NCBI GenBank assembly: GCA_934141555.1
Contig: CAKPCK010000009.1
Coordinates: 1 to 56,882 of the forward strand
Origin: an uncultured Clostridia bacterium
GTDB taxonomy: Bacteria > Bacillota > Clostridia > TANB77 > CAG-508
DNA: 56,882 nt
Direction: 5' to 3'
Shown here: positions 53,632-56,882 of the stretch, one piece after another
How positions within the stretch are numbered: position 1 is the stretch's first letter
Layout: each line of letters opens with the position of its first letter
Program-made: the position numbers and the translations under genes
The notes under the pieces: model-generated
The model's input: only the letters and a program-made list of their open reading frames with translations
Told to the model about the DNA's origin: nothing
Database searches by the model: none

Positions 53632-53655
53632 GACTATGATAAATATTTCATAGTC
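53632..53655 (-). terminator. sleB terminator
   Basis: GACTATGA and TCATAGTC form an 8-bp stem with an eight-base loop; on the minus strand TTTTTATT follows. Confidence 0.85.
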
Positions 53656-53664
53656 GATTTATTA

Positions 53665-54339
53665 TTACTTACAAAATCTATGTTTTCCTATTGTTACTGT
53701 CATCGGTCTTGACCATATCCATTTATTCGTAGCAGTATTTGGATTAAAATAATATATTGCACCATATGATGGATCCCATCCATTTAATGCATCTTGAGCT
53801 GCTTTTTTTGCAGTTGCATCTGGCGTCATATTTACTTGACCATCTGCTACAGCATCAAATGCTCCACTTTGATATACCACTCCTGCTATTGTGTTTGGAA
53901 ATTTACTACTTTTTACTCTATTAAGAACTACTGCTGCAACTGCAACTTGCCCAGTATATGGTTCTCCTCTTGCTTCTCCATAAACAACCCTTGCTAATAA
54001 ATTAACATTTGATGAATTATTTGAAGAAGATGATGATGATGAACTAGATGTTATTCCCATTGCTTTAAGTGTTTGTGTCCCTGCAATTCCATCAACAGTT
54101 AATCCATTTTTCTTCTGGAATTTTTTTACAGCAGAAACTGTTTGACTTCCATATATTCCATCTACAGAACCACTATAATATCCCCATCTTTTTAACTTTT
54201 CTTGTATTGTTCTTACTTCAGTCCCTCTTGAGCCGTATTTTGATAATGCTTCAACTTCTGAATTCCAGCTCATCAATATAACATCACAAACAACTACAAA
54301 AGTTAATAAAAGTATAATAAATATAATTTTCTTTTTCAT
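53665..54339 (-). CDS. sleB: Spore cortex-lytic enzyme SleB
   Basis: 224 residues. An N-terminal membrane/signal segment (about 4-28), a peptidoglycan-binding domain (about 33-95; GTEVRTIQEKLKRWGYYSG, SQTVSAVKKFQKKNGLTVDG), a Ser/Asn-rich linker (about 97-110) and a SleB Hydrolase_2 domain with the catalytic Glu in VVYGEARGEPYTGQVAVAA. It is a lytic transglycosylase that degrades spore cortex at germination. The usual partner ypeB is not adjacent. AGAGG precedes the ATG. Confidence 0.94.
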   Translation of the reverse strand: MKKKIIFIILLLTFVVVCDVILMSWNSEVEALSKYGSRGTEVRTIQEKLKRWGYYSGSVDGIYGSQTVSAVKKFQKKNGLTVDGIAGTQTLKAMGITSSSSSSSSSNNSSNVNLLARVVYGEARGEPYTGQVAVAAVVLNRVKSSKFPNTIAGVVYQSGAFDAVADGQVNMTPDATAKKAAQDALNGWDPSYGAIYYFNPNTATNKWIWSRPMTVTIGKHRFCK

Positions 54340-54404
54340 AATAATTTTCCTCTCTTTAATGTTTTTGTTATTATTTCCAAAAATTAAATTTATTATACTT
54401 TCTT

Positions 54405-54842
54405 TTATAATGATTTTATTGCATTTCTAGCTAATTCATCACATCTATTATTATATTCATTATCTGCATGTCCTTTTACTTTTATAAATTCAACATTATG
54501 TTTTTGTGTTAAATTATATAATTCTTGCCATAATTCTTTATTTTTTACAGGATCTCCTCCTGCTGTTTTCCAACCTTTTTTTATCCAACCATATATCCAT
54601 TTTTGATTAAATGCATTTACTGTATATGCACTATCACTATATACTTGTACATCACTTTTTACTTTTAGACATTTCAATGCCTCTATTACAGCTGTAACTT
54701 CCATTATATTATTAGTTGTATCTTTCTTTCCACCAGATATTTCTTTTTTTACTCCTTTGTACATTAAAATTGCTCCCCATCCACCAGGACCAGGATTTCC
54801 TGAACAAGCACCATCTGTGTATATAATAACTTTTTCTTCCAT
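54405..54842 (-). CDS. rnhA: Ribonuclease HI
   Basis: 145 residues. Degrades RNA in RNA-DNA hybrids. Catalytic acids visible: Asp in YTDGACSGNPGPGG, Glu in IMEVTAVIEAL, Asp in YSDSAYT, Asp in GHADNEYNNRCDELA. AAGGGATG precedes the ATG. Divergent from tmcAL. Confidence 0.96.
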   Translation of the reverse strand: MEEKVIIYTDGACSGNPGPGGWGAILMYKGVKKEISGGKKDTTNNIMEVTAVIEALKCLKVKSDVQVYSDSAYTVNAFNQKWIYGWIKKGWKTAGGDPVKNKELWQELYNLTQKHNVEFIKVKGHADNEYNNRCDELARNAIKSL

Positions 54843-55014
54843 TTTTATTTCATCCCTTCAAATAATACAGATTATTACAAAGAACATCTTGTTTAACTTT
54901 TGTTTTACATTATAAATTAACAAAATATTCTTGTATATATATTTTTTTTGTGATAAGATTATATCAATAATTTTAAAAAATTACAATAGAAGTTTTAAGA
55001 AAGGAAAATTTATC

Positions 55015-56253
55015 ATGAACAATGTGCTAGGAATTATTTGCGAATATAATCCGTTTCATAATGGTCACTTATATCATTTAAATGAAGCCAAAAAAGTTAC
55101 AAACTCAGATTATTCTGTTGCTATTATTTCTGGAAACTTTGCGCAAAGAGGAGAACCTTCTATTGTTAGCAAATGGACAAAAACAGAAATGGCATTAAAA
55201 TGTGGTGTTGATCTAGTCCTAGAACTTCCTGTTATATATTCAATTTCTAGCGCTGAAAATTTCGCATATGGTGCAACCAAAATATTAGATTCTCTTGATA
55301 TTGTAGATTATTTAGCTTTTGGAAGTGAATGTGGAGATATTACTATATTAGACGATATTGTACAAGTTCTCATAGAAGAGCCAAAAGCTTACCGCACCTT
55401 ACTTTCACACGAACTTTCTACTGGAGTTTCTTATCCCAAAGCCAGAGAAAAGGCTTTACTTATGTATTTAGCTAATATGAGAAGATTTGCTAATGTTCTT
55501 TCTTCTCCAAATAATATTTTAGGAATTGAATATTTAAAAGCTTTAAAAAAACAAAATTCTATAATACAACCAGTTACTATAAAAAGACAAGAATCAGACC
55601 ATAACAATAATATGTTTACATCTTCTTCACGTTTTGCAAGTGGATCTGCAATTCGTTCTGCTTGTCTCTCTACTAATATTGATAACTTGCAGAAATATAT
55701 GCCAGAAGATTCTTTCTACTTATTAGAAGATTGTTTAAAAAAAGGAAACTGTGTTAAAGATTTATCTTGTTTTGATAAAGAGATTTTATATACTTTAAGA
55801 AAAATGTCTACTTCCGAAATTGCAAATTTACCAGATGTTTCAGAAGGATTAGAATATGCTATAAAAAATGCTGCTAATTCATGTAATAGTGTTGTTGAAT
55901 TATTAACTTTAATTGATACAAAAAGATATACTAAAACTCGACTTCAGAGAATCTTTTTATATGCTATTTTAGGAATTACAAAAGATGATATGCAACTTTC
56001 AAAAAAAATCACACCATATATAAGAATTTTAGGTTTTAATGAAAATGGTAAAGAACTTATTAGTGAAGCTACTAGAAGAAATCCAAAATTAAATTTAATT
56101 ACTTCACCAAAGAAATTTCTAGACAGTTCATCTAATAAAAATCTAAAATATTTATTGCAAAAAGATATATGGGCATCTAATGTTTATACTTTAGGCTATG
56201 AATATGAATCAAAAGCAAATTTAGATTATACTCATAAGTTAATAATAGTTTAA
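55015..56253 (+). CDS. tmcAL: tRNA(Met) cytidine acetate ligase TmcAL (YlbM)
   Basis: 412 residues from the ATG at 55015 (AAAGGAAAA upstream); the longer frame has no ribosome site. Nucleotidyltransferase HIGH-type motif GIICEYNPFHNGHLYHL (4-20), IISGNFAQRGEPSIVSKW, LELPVIYSISSAENFAYG, then tRNA-binding helices. It acetylates the elongator tRNA-Met wobble cytidine using acetate and ATP. The shorter Firmicutes form is normal. Nothing unusual. Confidence 0.95.
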   Translation: MNNVLGIICEYNPFHNGHLYHLNEAKKVTNSDYSVAIISGNFAQRGEPSIVSKWTKTEMALKCGVDLVLELPVIYSISSAENFAYGATKILDSLDIVDYLAFGSECGDITILDDIVQVLIEEPKAYRTLLSHELSTGVSYPKAREKALLMYLANMRRFANVLSSPNNILGIEYLKALKKQNSIIQPVTIKRQESDHNNNMFTSSSRFASGSAIRSACLSTNIDNLQKYMPEDSFYLLEDCLKKGNCVKDLSCFDKEILYTLRKMSTSEIANLPDVSEGLEYAIKNAANSCNSVVELLTLIDTKRYTKTRLQRIFLYAILGITKDDMQLSKKITPYIRILGFNENGKELISEATRRNPKLNLITSPKKFLDSSSNKNLKYLLQKDIWASNVYTLGYEYESKANLDYTHKLIIV

Positions 56254-56303
56254 TTTATAGAATAATAAAAAAATTATATGCAGGATTATGTTTATTTATC
56301 AAA

Positions 56304-56332
56304 TTGACATAATTCTGCATATATGCTATAAT
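56304..56332 (+). promoter_or_regulatory. Promoter of the 56441-56719 gene
   Basis: Perfect TTGACA (56304-56309) and TATAAT (56327-56332), 17-base spacer. The transcript would start near 56339, leaving a leader of about 100 bases. Confidence 0.92.
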
Positions 56333-56350
56333 GAATTTATCTAAAGTTAC

Positions 56351-56430
56351 AACACAGTGTGACTTCAGAAATGATTTATTTATTTCTGGAGGACTGTGTT
56401 AAACCTCCAGACAACAAATGTACGTGGAGG
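56351..56430 (+). promoter_or_regulatory. Structured leader with competing stems around the ribosome binding site
   Basis: Three mutually exclusive pairings are visible. (1) AACACAGT (56351-56358) with ACTGTGTT (56393-56400), enclosing CAGAAAT/ATTTCTG (56366-56372 with 56382-56388). (2) CTGGAGG (56386-56392) with CCTCCAG (56404-56410). (3) CCTCCA (56404-56409) with TGGAGG (56425-56430), which is the ribosome binding site. Pairing 2 frees the site; pairing 3 hides it. This is the architecture of a translational riboswitch or protein-bound leader. Confidence 0.6.
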
Positions 56431-56440
56431 TGCACACCAA

Positions 56441-56719
56441 ATGGATTGGAAAAAAGCTATTGATGAGTTTAAACCTGGCGAGATCGTTACCGTTACCTTC
56501 AAAAAAGCTGATGGTTCTACCTACTGTCAATCCAGTGCTTTGTTGCACAAGATTGACCCTGAAAGCGAGGATCCTATCGAGCTTGTTCAAGAAGGAAGGT
56601 GTTTTGGTTTCACCAAGAGTTCTATCAACGAGCTCGAAGAAATGGGTGGCTCGATTGAATTGAGCCATGGCGACATCATCAAAACTTCTCCACACAATTA
56701 TGATTATGTAGAGAAATAA
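56441..56719 (+). CDS. Unknown 92-residue protein of higher G+C
   Basis: 92 residues from the ATG at 56441 (MDWKKAIDEF), ten bases after GGAGG; a GTG at 56396 lies inside the leader stem and lacks a site. Predicted beta-rich with VTVTFKKADGST and FGFTKSSINELEEM, small, soluble, no signal. 28 G+C in a 60-base sample (56521-56580) against about 17 in chromosomal neighbours. No family recognised. Single-gene unit with perfect promoter, structured leader and strong terminator. Confidence 0.75.
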   Translation: MDWKKAIDEFKPGEIVTVTFKKADGSTYCQSSALLHKIDPESEDPIELVQEGRCFGFTKSSINELEEMGGSIELSHGDIIKTSPHNYDYVEK

Positions 56720-56737
56720 GTAATTTTTCCTCTCTAT

Positions 56738-56779
56738 AAAGGAGCTTTCCTATTAGAAATACGGGAAGGCTCCTTTTTT
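56738..56779 (+). terminator. Terminator of the 56441-56719 gene
   Basis: AAAGGAGCTTTCC and GGAAGGCTCCTTT form a long stem (one G-U or mismatch), followed by TTTTTT. Confidence 0.92.
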
Positions 56780-56814
56780 ATTTTATACTATCGTTCTCAC
56801 CCGATAATAAATAT

Positions 56815-56856
56815 CCACCAGCCTAGCTGGTGGTTTTTCAATTACGCCCATAGGGC
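56815..56856. repeat. Two adjacent palindromes at right edge, possible mobile-element end
   Basis: CCACCAGC-CTA-GCTGGTGG (56815-56833) is followed by TTTTTC and then GCCC-ATA-GGGC (56846-56856). Such short, closely spaced, asymmetrically placed hairpins recall ends of IS200/IS605-type elements, but the first stem with its T-run could equally be a transcription terminator. The window ends 26 bases later so this cannot be decided. Confidence 0.4.
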
Positions 56857-56882
56857 TTCTCTACTAGCTACGTCTAAAGACG

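Noticed and set aside
56396..56440. N-terminal extension of the last gene from GTG
   Set aside because: The GTG is in the leader stem without a ribosome binding site, whereas ATG at 56441 has GGAGG at proper spacing.
1..56882. tRNA, rRNA, CRISPR
   Set aside because: Intergenic stretches are short and none shows a cloverleaf with TTCGAnnC, a ribosomal RNA segment or a repeat array.

Overview
The window reads as chromosome from an AT-rich, endospore-forming, anaerobic-type member of the Clostridia. Evidence for this is the strong A+T bias, the AGGAGG-type ribosome binding sites, the TTGACA-N17-TATAAT promoters, spore genes (a GerA-type germination protein, SleB, SpoVFB), rubrerythrin and a CIRCE-controlled clpB. 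Most genes lie on the minus strand. I see no rRNA, tRNA, CRISPR array or complete insertion sequence. No stretch longer than about 240 bases lacks a gene.

Layout. 1-1.9 kb: copper-type cassette (csoR, a metal-associated membrane protein and a partial copper-chaperone-like gene) with the operator inside the promoter. 2-13.2 kb: housekeeping genes (glycerophosphodiesterase, clpB, mgtE, dxs, monofunctional transglycosylase, tyrS), interrupted by single-gene cassettes of higher G+C. 13.2-19.4 kb: a YhcG/DUF1016 nuclease with a 3' remnant of a second copy, unknown small proteins, a QueH-GNAT fusion, a tyrosine recombinase and spoVFB. 19.4-23 kb: a papain-like fold protein and a two-component system. 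23-33 kb: a superfamily-2 helicase carrying Gly-Tyr-Asp pentad repeats, an orphan gerA gene, and a 1266-residue protein with about eleven roughly 29-residue helical repeats joined to a nucleotidyltransferase. Each giant gene is followed by a small gene encoding a short aromatic/basic helix. 33-41.4 kb: rubrerythrin and a four-gene Wadjet (jetD-A-B-C) anti-plasmid SMC operon. 41.4-56.9 kb: acyl-CoA ligase, an orphan phage-type DUF1064 gene, a der-plsY-gpsA-(zinc ribbon)-dtd-dehydrogenase run, a frameshifted M14 peptidase, AIM24, an ECF sigma/anti-sigma pair, sleB, rnhA, tmcAL, and finally a high-G+C small gene behind a structured leader.

Working together. Wadjet is the clear genome-defence system: an SMC ATPase, kleisin and kite-like partners, and a Toprim nuclease. 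The helicase/small-protein and repeat-NTase/small-protein pairs are the best candidates for something undescribed: large, modular, accessory-looking and of no assigned function. A third theme is five scattered, single-gene transcription units (at about 2.2, 3.7, 11.4, 43.9 and 56.6 kb), each with its own promoter-like sequence and terminator-like hairpin and a G+C content above the surroundings. Two of them have leaders with visible RNA structure around translation starts.
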